Assembly (NCBI GenBank): GCA_023228125.1 | Contig: JALOBT010000009.1 | Coordinates: 1 to 64,000 of the forward strand | Reading direction: 5' to 3' | Origin: Candidatus Cloacimonadota bacterium | GTDB lineage: Bacteria; Cloacimonadota; Cloacimonadia; Cloacimonadales; Cloacimonadaceae | Length of the DNA: 64,000 bases | In this document: piece by piece, positions 1 to 8,200 of the stretch | How positions within the stretch are numbered: the stretch's first letter is position 1 | Layout of the letters: every line of letters begins with the position of its first letter | The notes under the pieces: model-generated | Databases searched by the model: none | What the model was told of the DNA's origin: nothing | Seen by the model: only the letters and a program-made list of their open reading frames with translations | Program-made: the position numbers and the translations under genes

Positions 1-1356
1 ATCCTGATTGGCATAAGCGCTCAGATCAAAATCATAATCTGTCCAACTGGCGGGGAGGCTGAGCCAGTCCCCTGCATTTAGCATGCTGAAGGACTCCGGC
101 GCACTATCGGTAGTAGAAATCAAGACTCGCAAGCGCTCCAGACCATAGGCCGTGGTAAAGCTACGGGCGGTAAAGGCGAGATTGGCGGAAGCCCCCAGAT
201 GCAGATTTGGAAAGATCAGCCAGTCGTTATTGGGCGGGGTCATCGCACTGGCAGACATCAAGATATTAGCACCCGTGGGCACAGGGATATCCGTAAGGGC
301 AGGAGTGGTATGTGCGGGAGCAAAGACCAGCCAGCCCATGCTGCTGCCTTCAGAGGGAAAATCCAGATTATCCCAGCCCCAGGTAGGCGAGCCATCCAGA
401 TCCAGATTCTGAAAGCCGGGGATCTGCTGAGTAAAAGAAGAGCAGTGCTCAAAGCTCTCAAACAGAATAACTTCCGCACCATCCATCGGCACTGTGATGC
501 TGATAAAATTGGAGTGAGGAGAGAGCTGGCCGCCCGGATAGAGGGCTTGAACGCTGTATATATATGTCTGTCCAGAGTTTATGCTCGTGTCGTCATAGGC
601 CAGGGAAGTGGTTTGAAAGATTGTCTGGCTGTCTCTGTGCAATAGATAGGCCTCGGGAATACCCTCCAAAGGTGCTTCCCAAAACAGCCGGATAGCCTGA
701 TCTGCATAATAGGCATACAAGTTTCGGGGAGCATCGCTGTGCTGGGTGCCGCCAAAATGCAGCCTGAGATTGGAGAGGAAATGCTTGTGATTGATGGTCT
801 CAGGAGGGTTTTCCGGATCAGGATTGATGCTCATACTCTGATAGTTCAGGGCACGGATATTGATCACATCCTGACAAAAGAAATCATCGCTGGAAGAGCC
901 ATTGGCATCGGTATTCTCATCCACCGCCAGGATCAGATTGCTAAGGCCATCATAGAGAAAGCCTTGCTGCAAGGGAATGGTGAGCCAACCGCTACCCGGC
1001 AGAGAATTGTCAAAGTAATCCTGAGACAAGGTGCCACTATAGACCAGGCTGAGCTCTTGCGCAGGAATCCAATCCTGCATTATATTCAGATCGCTGTGCC
1101 CCAGATAGATCTTCCACTCTTTATTGCCCGCAAAAAAGAGATTGCTCTGCACATTGTAATGAAAACCCAAATGCGTGATCTCGCCAGCCATACCGATCTC
1201 GGAGGCCAGAAAAAGCTGCTGCGTATAGCTAAAACGGGCCATGGGCTCTATCGGTAGCCCTTGATGCAAGATACTCCCACTGCCGATGCTCACCATCTGC
1301 GCACCGAGGGCGCACAAGGACAAGAAAAGCAAGGCAAAGCTCAGACGGCGAATCAT
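1..1356 (-). CDS. secreted multidomain surface protein, C-terminus cut by window edge
   Basis: Read from ATG 1356 the frame stays open to base 1, so 452 codons are visible and the C-terminus is outside. Residues 1-20 form a signal peptide (RRLSFALLFLSLCALGAQ). Residues ~22-190 are a beta-rich module (QQLFLASEIG, WKIYLGHSD, FLYDGLSNLILAVDEN) that recurs in the gene at 49867 and in the giant proteins further right. A fibronectin-III-like stretch follows (~200-290, AYLLHRDSQTIF), then a choice-of-anchor J/cleaved-adhesin-like domain (NDWLIFPNLHL...FDLSAYANQD). A sorting tail is expected beyond the edge but not seen. An in-frame ATG 18 nt upstream (1374) is an alternative start; GGTG just before 1356 favours the one given. 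Probably exported and cell-surface or extracellular. Function unknown. Confidence 0.8.
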   Translation of the reverse strand, partial: MIRRLSFALLFLSLCALGAQMVSIGSGSILHQGLPIEPMARFSYTQQLFLASEIGMAGEITHLGFHYNVQSNLFFAGNKEWKIYLGHSDLNIMQDWIPAQELSLVYSGTLSQDYFDNSLPGSGWLTIPLQQGFLYDGLSNLILAVDENTDANGSSSDDFFCQDVINIRALNYQSMSINPDPENPPETINHKHFLSNLRLHFGGTQHSDAPRNLYAYYADQAIRLFWEAPLEGIPEAYLLHRDSQTIFQTTSLAYDDTSINSGQTYIYSVQALYPGGQLSPHSNFISITVPMDGAEVILFESFEHCSSFTQQIPGFQNLDLDGSPTWGWDNLDFPSEGSSMGWLVFAPAHTTPALTDIPVPTGANILMSASAMTPPNNDWLIFPNLHLGASANLAFTARSFTTAYGLERLRVLISTTDSAPESFSMLNAGDWLSLPASWTDYDFDLSAYANQD

Positions 1357-1685
1357 GTATTCACCACTTTCCATCAGGCTTGGCAAGGACTTTCTGCAGA
1401 TTCATGGATTCCTCCGCGATATATTTTATTTATGGCTATTTTCTTTAGTATCTCCAGTTCGGTTTTGGGGATTGAATTTGTCAAGGGAAAAATGGCGAGG
1501 CATCCCGAAACCTACCATTTATCGCTTTGTCGAAGGCAAAACAAAGGTGAATTGCTCGCTTGCTGATAAAGACACTTGCAAGTTTGGGTGCGTCTTCAAA
1601 GCCAAATTTTCAGACCAGCCAAAATAAACATTGACAAGCTTATGGGTGTGCTACGCTTTACACAAAGATATCTTCATGGAGGTGA
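1357..1685. other. intergenic region between divergent secreted-protein genes
   Basis: No credible gene. A TTGACA hexamer at 1631-1636 followed by TACGCT (1652-1657) is a weak candidate promoter for the gene at 1689. The rest is unremarkable AT-rich sequence. Confidence 0.4.
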
Positions 1686-1688
1686 ATG

Positions 1689-2990
1689 ATGAAAAAAGCC
1701 TTATATTTATTGCCGTTATTATTGCTGCCGGTGTTGCTGGTAGCAGGAGTTTTTCCAGGGATGGGGTTCAAACATCCAGGAATAGTGATGCCCCACTCTG
1801 TGTCTTACCGTATGCAAAATCAGATAGTCAGCAGCTATGACGGTGAGAATGTGATACCCGAAACGCGGGCAAACATGCACTACAATTTAAACCATCCCAC
1901 CCGCATTGATTCCATGACTCTGGATATGTTCGATTCCGAAACTGGCAAATGGTCTGATACTATAATGGCGGCCGTTTATACCTACAACGCTGCAGGAATG
2001 GTAGAATCCAGCTCAATGTATGCTATTTATGGCGGTGTTCAATATTTTGGCTTTGAGCATACTGCGGAATACGATTCCCAAAACCGCTTGATCCGGTTCT
2101 TTGCCTATAATTCAGGCTACGATGAATTCAGAGATATGGTGCCAGAAAGCCGGATGCACATCGTTTATGGAGAGGGAACCACTTTTGAGATTTTTAACTG
2201 GGACACTTATGATGATGATCCCTATTCTCACGAAACCTTCCAGTTTGATACCCAGGGCAGGATAATCGAACAATATGGCTACAGCTCTGCAGATTCTGCA
2301 AACTGGGTTCAAACCGAAAAGATCGAGACCACCTATCATCCTCAGGATACTCTTACTGGTGCTGAATTCATCAGCTACATTGCTCACAATCTCCCCGTGA
2401 TGTTTATCACTGAATACTTTGGACTTCCGGGGAAGATGCTTTCGGAGACTGCATACCGCTGGGAGAGCGAAGCCTGGCTGCCAGAATCAAGAACGCTGTA
2501 TTCCTACGATGACCAAATTCGCAAGATCAGCTCGATTGAGCAGTATCCCAATGATGCGGACTGGCTACCTGATACACGCGATCTCTTTTACTACGATGCC
2601 AATGGTAATGCAGAATCCGTAATCTCGCAGATTTACCTTGGAGAGGATGACTATATGAATTCAGAAAGAATCGATTATACTTGGGAAACCTACACCGCAA
2701 ATTCTGATCTGATTCAAGGCCCAGTCTCCGAGCTGCGCCTGAAGGCCTATCCGGTGCCCTTTGCCGGCATTGTGAATATCCTGGCCGAAAGTAAATCATC
2801 GGCTCCGCTGGCGATCGGGATCTACAACCAGCGTGGCCAATTGGTCCGAAAGCTTTCCGGTCTGGCTGGTTCAAACCTTGCTTGGGATGGCCAAGACCAG
2901 AGTGGCAAAGCTTGCAGCAGCGGAATTTACTTCCTGCGTGCAAATCAAGGGCTCAGCACCGCCACAGCCAAAATCGTGAAATTACAATAG
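1689..2990 (+). CDS. secreted protein with YD-like repeats and C-terminal sorting domain
   Basis: 433 aa. Two tandem ATGs (1686, 1689); GGAGG at 1678 is better spaced to the second. The N-terminus is a hydrophobic signal peptide (KKALYLLPLLLLPVLLVAG). The middle has degenerate repeats of the form Y/F-D-x-Q/N-x-R/N (YDSQNRLIRFFAYN, FDTQGRIIEQYGY, YDDQIRKISSIEQY, YDANGNAESV), resembling RHS/YD-type beta repeats. The last ~80 residues are a FlgD-Ig-like type IX sorting domain (LKAYPVPFAGIVNIL ... SGIYFLRA ... AKIVKLQ). Domain order resembles the gene at 20969, so the two are probably paralogues. Expected to be exported and surface-attached or released. Substrate or partner unknown. A strong terminator follows. 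Confidence 0.8.
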   Translation: MKKALYLLPLLLLPVLLVAGVFPGMGFKHPGIVMPHSVSYRMQNQIVSSYDGENVIPETRANMHYNLNHPTRIDSMTLDMFDSETGKWSDTIMAAVYTYNAAGMVESSSMYAIYGGVQYFGFEHTAEYDSQNRLIRFFAYNSGYDEFRDMVPESRMHIVYGEGTTFEIFNWDTYDDDPYSHETFQFDTQGRIIEQYGYSSADSANWVQTEKIETTYHPQDTLTGAEFISYIAHNLPVMFITEYFGLPGKMLSETAYRWESEAWLPESRTLYSYDDQIRKISSIEQYPNDADWLPDTRDLFYYDANGNAESVISQIYLGEDDYMNSERIDYTWETYTANSDLIQGPVSELRLKAYPVPFAGIVNILAESKSSAPLAIGIYNQRGQLVRKLSGLAGSNLAWDGQDQSGKACSSGIYFLRANQGLSTATAKIVKLQ

Positions 2991-3015
2991 CATCAAAAAC
3001 TTGTTTTATCACCGG

Positions 3016-3046
3016 AAACCAGCGGGGCAAGCCCTCGCTGGTTTTT
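3016..3046 (+). terminator. intrinsic terminator
   Basis: Stem AAACCAGCG (3016-3024) pairs with CGCTGGTTT (3036-3044), with a GC-rich loop, and runs into T residues. It lies 25 nt after the secreted-protein stop. Confidence 0.85.
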
Positions 3047-3233
3047 CCTTACACAGCAGATATTTCTCAAAAAGAGCTTGACCGCATCCGCACAGCTCAG
3101 GAATAAGGTAAGGGGTCCTTTGACCTTAGACAGATTGCAAGAAACGAGAACTTATCATGTTCTCAAACGATCATAAATAACAAGGATTTGGAATTCACTC
3201 CAAGCTTTGGGATGCAAGATAGGAAACAAAAGT

Positions 3234-3950
3234 ATGCAGCAAATTACAGTAGGCGATTACACCATTGACGTCGTGCGCAAAGACATCAAAAACCTGCATT
3301 TAGCGATATATCCGCCCACGGGCAGGATCAGGCTGGCTGTGCCCCGGAAGCTCGATGATGAGACCATTCGCCGGCATATCGTCTCCAAACTGAGCTGGAT
3401 CAAGAAACATATCGCCCAGTTTGAACAGGCAGAGGGTCTGCCTCCGCTGGAATACATCAGCGGCGAAAGCCACTATCTGGAAGGCAGGCGCTATCTGCTA
3501 AACGTGATCCCAGACTGCAGCATCAACCAAATCAAGCTGCGGGGCAAGACCCACATAGACCTTTTTGAAAAGTCCGGCAAGACCCAAGCGCATCGCCATC
3601 ACATGATGCAGGAGTGGTATAGAGCCAGATTGAAAGTCCGGATCGAACCGCTGCTGCTGAAGTGGCAGGAGCTCATCGGAGTGCAGGTCAATGAATGGGC
3701 CGTAAAACAGATGAAAACCCGCTGGGGTACCTGCAATATCCGTGCCAAACGCATTTGGATCAATCTGGAACTGGCCAAGAAGTCCGAAGACTGCCTGGAA
3801 TACATCATCGTCCATGAACTGATGCACCTGCTGGAGAAGTATCATAATGATAAATTCAAAGCCTTGATGGACAAGCATCTTCCAGACTGGAGGGAGCGGA
3901 AGGACAGCTTGAACAAATCACCACTTAATCATGAGGACTGGGAGGACTAA
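3234..3950 (+). CDS. YgjP/SprT-like zinc metallopeptidase (M48-related, DUF45)
   Basis: 238 aa from ATG 3234, chosen over TTG 3207 because AGGAA sits at proper distance before it. The zinc site is VHELMHLLEKYHND: H-E-L-M-H plus a downstream H, as in YgjP/DUF45 proteins. The upstream signature MKTRWGTCN is also typical of the family, and length (~240 aa) matches. No signal peptide, so cytoplasmic. Members often sit next to restriction-modification genes; the next gene looks like an orphan nuclease, which fits loosely. Cellular substrate is not known for the family. Family assignment firm, role not. Confidence 0.85.
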   Translation: MQQITVGDYTIDVVRKDIKNLHLAIYPPTGRIRLAVPRKLDDETIRRHIVSKLSWIKKHIAQFEQAEGLPPLEYISGESHYLEGRRYLLNVIPDCSINQIKLRGKTHIDLFEKSGKTQAHRHHMMQEWYRARLKVRIEPLLLKWQELIGVQVNEWAVKQMKTRWGTCNIRAKRIWINLELAKKSEDCLEYIIVHELMHLLEKYHNDKFKALMDKHLPDWRERKDSLNKSPLNHEDWED

Positions 3951-4042
3951 AGGTGATTTTACTTCAATAAAAGCATCTTCCTTTTATTAGAGCTGCTCAA
4001 TCCAGCAGATACTGGATTAATGAGAATCTACTGAGAATTAAC

Positions 4043-4723
4043 TTGGATGGTCGCACTTATAATATAGCAAAATCGATAAAGACCGTGATTGATGTGTATG
4101 TTGATGCCAGGAAAAAAGAATTTATTGAATTCATGGGATACTGTGAAGAGATTTCGAGAATCAGAAAAGAAGAACCTCAAAAAGTAGTAGATTTTATTAA
4201 GAATCTACTGCGAGATGATGTTGATGCAAGGATATTTGAAATCGTTAGCTATGCCATACTAAAAGAATACTATTCAGATCAAAAAATATACTGGGGATGG
4301 GAGCAAGATGATCTGACTGAAGAGAATCTGATATTATATAAAACTGGAAAAACAAATGCAAATGACGGCGGTATAGATTTCGTCATGAAACCGCTTGGAC
4401 GTTTTTTTCAAGTTACGGAAACCATAGACTCAAGTAAGTATTTTTTAGATATTGATAAAGTACAGAAATATCCAATAACTTTTGTAGTTAAGACCGACTT
4501 GCCTGTTGAACAAATTCGTATTAAGGTTAAAGAACAAGCGCAAGCCAGGTATTTAGTAAAATCGGTTGTGGCTTTATACATGAAATCTATAGAAGAGATC
4601 ATCAATATTACCAAGCTTATGGAACTATTTGAAGAGGTCTTATCCAAAGGTGGCAGTACTGCTATAATTGGGGAAATTGTAGTTCAGAGTCGATTTGAGT
4701 TTGACCTTAACGAAGAATCGTAA
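4043..4723 (+). CDS. putative orphan PD-(D/E)XK-type nuclease (restriction-endonuclease-like)
   Basis: 226 aa from TTG 4043; the frame is open upstream to 3971 with no ATG, so the start is uncertain and the N-terminus may be eroded. It is AT-rich relative to its neighbours. The best motif is NDGGIDFVMKPLGRFFQVTE (~112-131): an acidic residue in G-I-D-F-V, then a beta-strand ending Q-V-T-E, the layout of a type II restriction endonuclease core but with the usual lysine replaced. The N-terminal half is helical and charged. No methyltransferase is adjacent; the nearest is at 28291, 24 kb away. Could be a remnant of a restriction system or an unrelated DNA-binding protein. Foreign origin is plausible from base composition. 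Confidence 0.5.
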   Translation: MDGRTYNIAKSIKTVIDVYVDARKKEFIEFMGYCEEISRIRKEEPQKVVDFIKNLLRDDVDARIFEIVSYAILKEYYSDQKIYWGWEQDDLTEENLILYKTGKTNANDGGIDFVMKPLGRFFQVTETIDSSKYFLDIDKVQKYPITFVVKTDLPVEQIRIKVKEQAQARYLVKSVVALYMKSIEEIINITKLMELFEEVLSKGGSTAIIGEIVVQSRFEFDLNEES

Positions 4724-4864
4724 GATTGCTATGCTTGTAACATCCACCAAGTCCTTAATGCAAGCCTACCGCTGACAAGAATGAAGCCAGTTGATAGTCT
4801 GTTTTTGGGGTAACAATCAAAACTATTTTGCGGCAAAGCAACTCCATGCCCCGTCCCATTCTTC

Positions 4865-4884
4865 CGCAGGAACGGCGTCCTGCG
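4865..4884. repeat. hairpin repeat, copy 1 (stem CGCAGGA/TCCTGCG)
   Basis: 7-bp perfect stem with loop ACGGCG, followed by CTAC. Copy 3 at 5016 has the same loop with G-C pairs replaced by A-T pairs. Confidence 0.6.
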
Positions 4885-4962
4885 CTACGTTAAAGCCTCT
4901 TTTGAGCCAATGAATCCAAGCAATCTGCCCGATCTGCGTTCTATAAACAGAATATAGGTGTT

Positions 4963-4981
4963 GGCGGAACAGGATTCCGCC
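4963..4981. repeat. hairpin repeat, copy 2 (stem GGCGGAA/TTCCGCC)
   Basis: 7-bp perfect stem with loop CAGGA, followed by ACTAC. Same layout as the neighbouring copies but with a different stem. Confidence 0.5.
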
Positions 4982-5015
4982 ACTACATTCTGAATTCTAA
5001 AATAACCTGTGGTTT

Positions 5016-5035
5016 CGCAGAAACGGCGTTCTGCG
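5016..5035. repeat. hairpin repeat, copy 3 (stem CGCAGAA/TTCTGCG)
   Basis: 7-bp perfect stem with loop ACGGCG, followed by CTAC. It differs from copy 1 by a paired change that keeps the stem. Confidence 0.6.
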
Positions 5036-5054
5036 CTACAAAAGCTAATGGCAC

Positions 5055-5084
5055 TTGACAGAATTGCAGTTATATTTACCTTTG
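5055..5084 (+). promoter_or_regulatory. candidate promoter of the HisRS-like gene
   Basis: TTGACA at 5055-5060 and, 19 nt after its TTG, TACCTTTG (5077-5084). The second element fits the TAnnTTTG -7 box known from Bacteroidetes as well as a weak -10. It lies 31 nt before the GTG start. Confidence 0.45.
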
Positions 5085-5114
5085 TAAGTAAAGATCAACA
5101 GGGAGAAAAAGATA

Positions 5115-6395
5115 GTGAATCGCGTAGTTGGCATCCATCAGTTCATGTCGGATAAGGTATGGAAATGGAAGTTATTAGAGCAGAAGGTAGCTCAGGTGCT
5201 ATCCTTGCACGATTATCAGGAGATTCGTCTTTCGGTATTGCAGGATTATGGAGTGATTCACGAAGGCATCACAGCCCTGATGCAGGAAGATGAAGCGGCC
5301 GAGGCTGCCGAAGGCATTATCAATCTTTCCCAGCCCAATGGCGATGTCAGTTTACTCACTTTGCGTCCGGAAGGGACCATCAGCGTCTTGCATCACACCG
5401 CCAAGATTATCAAGGATCGCGATGTGCATCGCTTTTATTATATGGGGCCGATGTTTCGCAAGGGGAAAGAGAGTATTCCTTCCGAATTTCATCAATTGGG
5501 CGTGGAAATGTTGGGCAGCGACAGCGTAATCTCCGAAAACGAGGTGATCTCTCTGGGCGTGAAGATTTGTCAGCAATTGGGGCTCAAGGATGTGAAGCTG
5601 CAGCTCAATAGCTTTGGCTGTCAGGATTGCCGCGTACAGTTTTTTGAAGACATGCGCACATATTTGAAAGAGCATGAGACCGAGCTTTGCGCCGCCTGCT
5701 TTAAAAAGCTATATACCAATCCTTTTGCCGATACGGGCTGTAAAGATGTCCAATGCGCAAAAGCGATCGGAGAAGGGCCCAAGATCATGGATTACCTCTG
5801 CCCAAATTGCCGCAAAAACTTCTCCAAAGTAAAAAAGATTCAAGCCAATCTGGCCCATCAATACACGGTGAACCCCAAGCTTTTCAAGAATTTTGCCTAT
5901 TACAACGAGACCGTATTTGACTTTGTAATCCAGAAAAACGGTGGTGAGCAGGTGATCGGAGGCGGGGGACGTTATGACTACCTTTCGCGGATGATTACAG
6001 GAAAAAACATCCCGGCCGTGGGCTTTTATCTGAATATGGACAGCATCTTTGAGGTGATGGACCGGCGCGAGCTTTTTACCCCTCTGGGCAAAGACTTTAG
6101 CGTCTATATCTCCACCCAAAGCGAAGATCTGGAAATGATGCTCTTGCAGATTGCTCAGGAATTACATGAAAACAATATAAAAACTTTGCTGAGCACCGAA
6201 AAGCACAGCATCACCGAGGATGTAGCCCTGGCCAGCAAAGCAAAGTGTGAATTGATGCTGGTGATCCGGGATGAAAATGTGCGTGAAGGCAAGATCCTCA
6301 TGCGCAACCTGAGCAAAGAACATCAGGATTACATCAAGCTGGATGGCATCATAGACGCTATCCTCCTGGCTCGTAAATCTTTAAACAAAGACTAA
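5115..6395 (+). CDS. divergent histidyl-tRNA synthetase-like protein
   Basis: 426 aa, GTG start with GGGAG upstream. Class II synthetase fold: motif-2 region FYYMGPMFRKGKE (~107-119), a Cys-rich insert (GCQDC, CAAC, CPNC) seen in many bacterial HisRS, motif-3 region GGGGRYDYLSRM with PAVGFYLNMD, and a C-terminal anticodon-binding-like domain (~325-426). Odd: the HisRS signature L-V-R-G-L-D-Y-Y reads LFKNFAYY, so the catalytic arginine is replaced by lysine, and the usual P-R-G-T-x-D N-terminus is absent. It could be the cell's only HisRS, a paralogue, or a HisZ-like regulatory protein. The family is clear; activity with histidine is an inference. Followed 11 nt later by ridA. Confidence 0.75.
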   Translation: MNRVVGIHQFMSDKVWKWKLLEQKVAQVLSLHDYQEIRLSVLQDYGVIHEGITALMQEDEAAEAAEGIINLSQPNGDVSLLTLRPEGTISVLHHTAKIIKDRDVHRFYYMGPMFRKGKESIPSEFHQLGVEMLGSDSVISENEVISLGVKICQQLGLKDVKLQLNSFGCQDCRVQFFEDMRTYLKEHETELCAACFKKLYTNPFADTGCKDVQCAKAIGEGPKIMDYLCPNCRKNFSKVKKIQANLAHQYTVNPKLFKNFAYYNETVFDFVIQKNGGEQVIGGGGRYDYLSRMITGKNIPAVGFYLNMDSIFEVMDRRELFTPLGKDFSVYISTQSEDLEMMLLQIAQELHENNIKTLLSTEKHSITEDVALASKAKCELMLVIRDENVREGKILMRNLSKEHQDYIKLDGIIDAILLARKSLNKD

Positions 6396-6406
6396 AGGAG
6401 AATACA

Positions 6407-6778
6407 ATGAAATCTATCGCAACCCACAACGCACCTGCCGCCATCGGCCCTTATTCACAGGCAGTCCTCATGAACGACACCCTGTTTGTAAGCGGACAAT
6501 TGGGCATCGACCCCAGCACTGGAAACATGGCTGAAGGCTTTGAAGCTCAAGCCAATCTGGTCTTTCAACACATCAGAGCCATCCTCGAAGCCGCCGGCAT
6601 GGGCATGTCCCATGTGGTAAAAGCAAGCGTCTTCCTCCAGGATATGGACGATTTTGGGAAAATCAACGAGATTTATGGCCGCAATTTCAGTGCTCCCTTT
6701 CCTGCCAGAGAAGCCATCCAAGTGGCACGCCTGCCCAAAGGCGGACTGGTGGAAATCTCTGTGATCGCAATGAGGTAA
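6407..6778 (+). CDS. ridA: RidA-family enamine/imine deaminase
   Basis: 123 aa, the usual family length, with AAGGAG before ATG 6407. Typical family segments: GPYSQAVLMND, FVSGQLGIDP, VVKASVFLQDMDDF and FPAREAIQVARLPKGGLVEI, which holds the arginine that binds the carboxylate of the substrate. RidA hydrolyses reactive 2-aminoacrylate and related enamines made by PLP enzymes, protecting the cytoplasm. It sits between the HisRS-like gene and the cobalamin adenosyltransferase with short gaps, so the three are probably cotranscribed. No sign of damage. Confidence 0.93.
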   Translation: MKSIATHNAPAAIGPYSQAVLMNDTLFVSGQLGIDPSTGNMAEGFEAQANLVFQHIRAILEAAGMGMSHVVKASVFLQDMDDFGKINEIYGRNFSAPFPAREAIQVARLPKGGLVEISVIAMR

Positions 6779-6782
6779 ACCC

Positions 6783-7331
6783 TTGAGCATCACTACAAAA
6801 GGCGGGGACAAAGGCCAGACTTCCTTGTACACTGGAGAAAGAATCTCCAAAAGCGACATGCGTGTGGAAGCCTATGGCAGCCTGGATGAACTGGATGCCT
6901 TTATAGGCGAAGCCAAGCACCACGTGAGCGAGTATCCGGAAGTGTTTCAGCAGCTTATCGAGATTCAAAACCGGCTGTACCGGGTGATGGGAGAGCTGGC
7001 CACACCGGATGGCTCATATCCCATGCCCCTGTGCGAGAGCGAAGTAGAAGAGATCACAGCCAGTATTCAGCACTATGAAGAAAAGCTGAATCTCAAAGGC
7101 TTTGTGATCCCAGGAGCCTGCCTGGCCAGTGCCAGATTGGACATTTGCAGGACCGTGGCGCGCAGGGCTGAACGTAGATTGACCGCCTTGGCGCAAACCA
7201 CAGAAGTATCCCCTTTCCTGCAAAAATACGTGAACCGACTGTCTGATCTTTTTTACATCCTGGCACGGCATATCGAAGCTCATAAGGGAGTATTGACCTA
7301 TAAGAGCAAACCCCTGAAGGGCTGCGAGTAA
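6783..7331 (+). CDS. PduO-type cob(I)alamin adenosyltransferase
   Basis: 182 aa from TTG 6783; GAGGT inside the end of ridA is its ribosome-binding site, implying coupling. N-terminal TTKGGDKGQTSLYTGER is the ATP-binding signature of PduO-type enzymes, and FVIPGACLASARLDICRTVARRAER holds the second conserved block; written in two parts these are P-G and R-x-x-x-R-R-A-E-R residues of the active site. It adenosylates cob(I)alamin to adenosylcobalamin, the cofactor of mutases and diol dehydratases. Length matches the family. No cobalamin-dependent enzyme is in the window, so the consumer is elsewhere. Confidence 0.92.
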   Translation: MSITTKGGDKGQTSLYTGERISKSDMRVEAYGSLDELDAFIGEAKHHVSEYPEVFQQLIEIQNRLYRVMGELATPDGSYPMPLCESEVEEITASIQHYEEKLNLKGFVIPGACLASARLDICRTVARRAERRLTALAQTTEVSPFLQKYVNRLSDLFYILARHIEAHKGVLTYKSKPLKGCE

Positions 7332-7378
7332 GTGAGGTTTTTAAGCTAAGAAATAGTGAATGATAAAAGGAGAAAATA

Positions 7379-8125
7379 ATGTATAAGATAGTATTACTCA
7401 GACACGGCGAGAGCATTTGGAACAAAGCCAATCTCTTTACCGGCTGGACCGATGTGGACCTTTCTGAAAAGGGCTATATCGAAGCCAAAGAAGCTGGTAG
7501 AAGGCTCAAAGAAGCTGGCTTTACCTTTGATGAAGCCTATACTTCCGTGCTCAAACGGGGCATCCGCACCCTCTGGCTGGCGCTGGATGAAATGGACCTG
7601 ATGCACACCCCCATCCGTCATGACTGGAGGCTGAATGAACGTCATTATGGAGCCCTGCAAGGCCTGAATAAGGCAGAAACGGCCAAGAAATACGGCGAAG
7701 AGCAAGTATTGCTTTGGCGCCGCAGCTTCGATGTCCCACCTCCTCCCCTGGAAAAAAGCGATGAGCGCTATCCGGGCAAGGACCCCCGCTATGCCAATCT
7801 GGAAGAAGAGCAGATTCCGCTGTGTGAATCCCTAAAAGATACCGTAGCCCGCACCATGCCCTTCTGGAATGAAGTGATCATTCCCAGACTGGTAGCAGGA
7901 CGCAAAATGGTGATCTCGGCCCATGGCAACAGCCTGCGGGCCATCGTGAAAAATCTGGATCACATCTCCGATGAAGATATCGTGAGTTTGAATATCCCCA
8001 CCGGCATCCCCCTGATCTATGAATTTGATGCCGAATTGAATGCGACAAAGCGCTACTACCTGGCTGATGAAGCAGAGGTAAAAGCAGCAGCAACCAAGGT
8101 GGCAAATCAAGCTAAGGGCCAATAA
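7379..8125 (+). CDS. gpmA: 2,3-bisphosphoglycerate-dependent phosphoglycerate mutase
   Basis: 248 aa, AAGGAG before the ATG. The catalytic histidine lies in LLRHGESIWNKANLFTGW (residues ~5-22; RHGES), the second histidine in SAHGNSLRAIVK, and LNERHYGALQGLNKAE matches the family's central block. Converts 3-phosphoglycerate to 2-phosphoglycerate, the step before enolase, whose gene lies at 13464. Length equals E. coli GpmA. A hairpin terminator follows. Confidence 0.96.
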   Translation: MYKIVLLRHGESIWNKANLFTGWTDVDLSEKGYIEAKEAGRRLKEAGFTFDEAYTSVLKRGIRTLWLALDEMDLMHTPIRHDWRLNERHYGALQGLNKAETAKKYGEEQVLLWRRSFDVPPPPLEKSDERYPGKDPRYANLEEEQIPLCESLKDTVARTMPFWNEVIIPRLVAGRKMVISAHGNSLRAIVKNLDHISDEDIVSLNIPTGIPLIYEFDAELNATKRYYLADEAEVKAAATKVANQAKGQ

Positions 8126-8141
8126 AGCTCTGTAACAATAG

Positions 8142-8176
8142 ATTGGCAATCTGCTGCAAGGTGGATTGCCAATTTT
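8142..8176 (+). terminator. intrinsic terminator after gpmA
   Basis: ATTGGCAATC (8142-8151) pairs with GATTGCCAAT (8164-8173), followed by TTTG. The T-tract is short. Confidence 0.7.
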
Positions 8177-8200
8177 GCTTTTCAGCACATGCAGAATTTG

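Larger units (their letters stand above)
4724..5114. other. intergenic region with three related hairpins
   Basis: No gene. Three short hairpins, each followed within two bases by CTAC (4865-4884, 4963-4981, 5016-5035), are listed separately. A candidate promoter for the next gene lies at its right end. Confidence 0.5.

Noticed and set aside
739..1257. 172-codon plus-strand ORF
   Set aside because: Antisense to the truncated secreted protein read from 1356; the minus frame has a signal peptide and recognisable domains.
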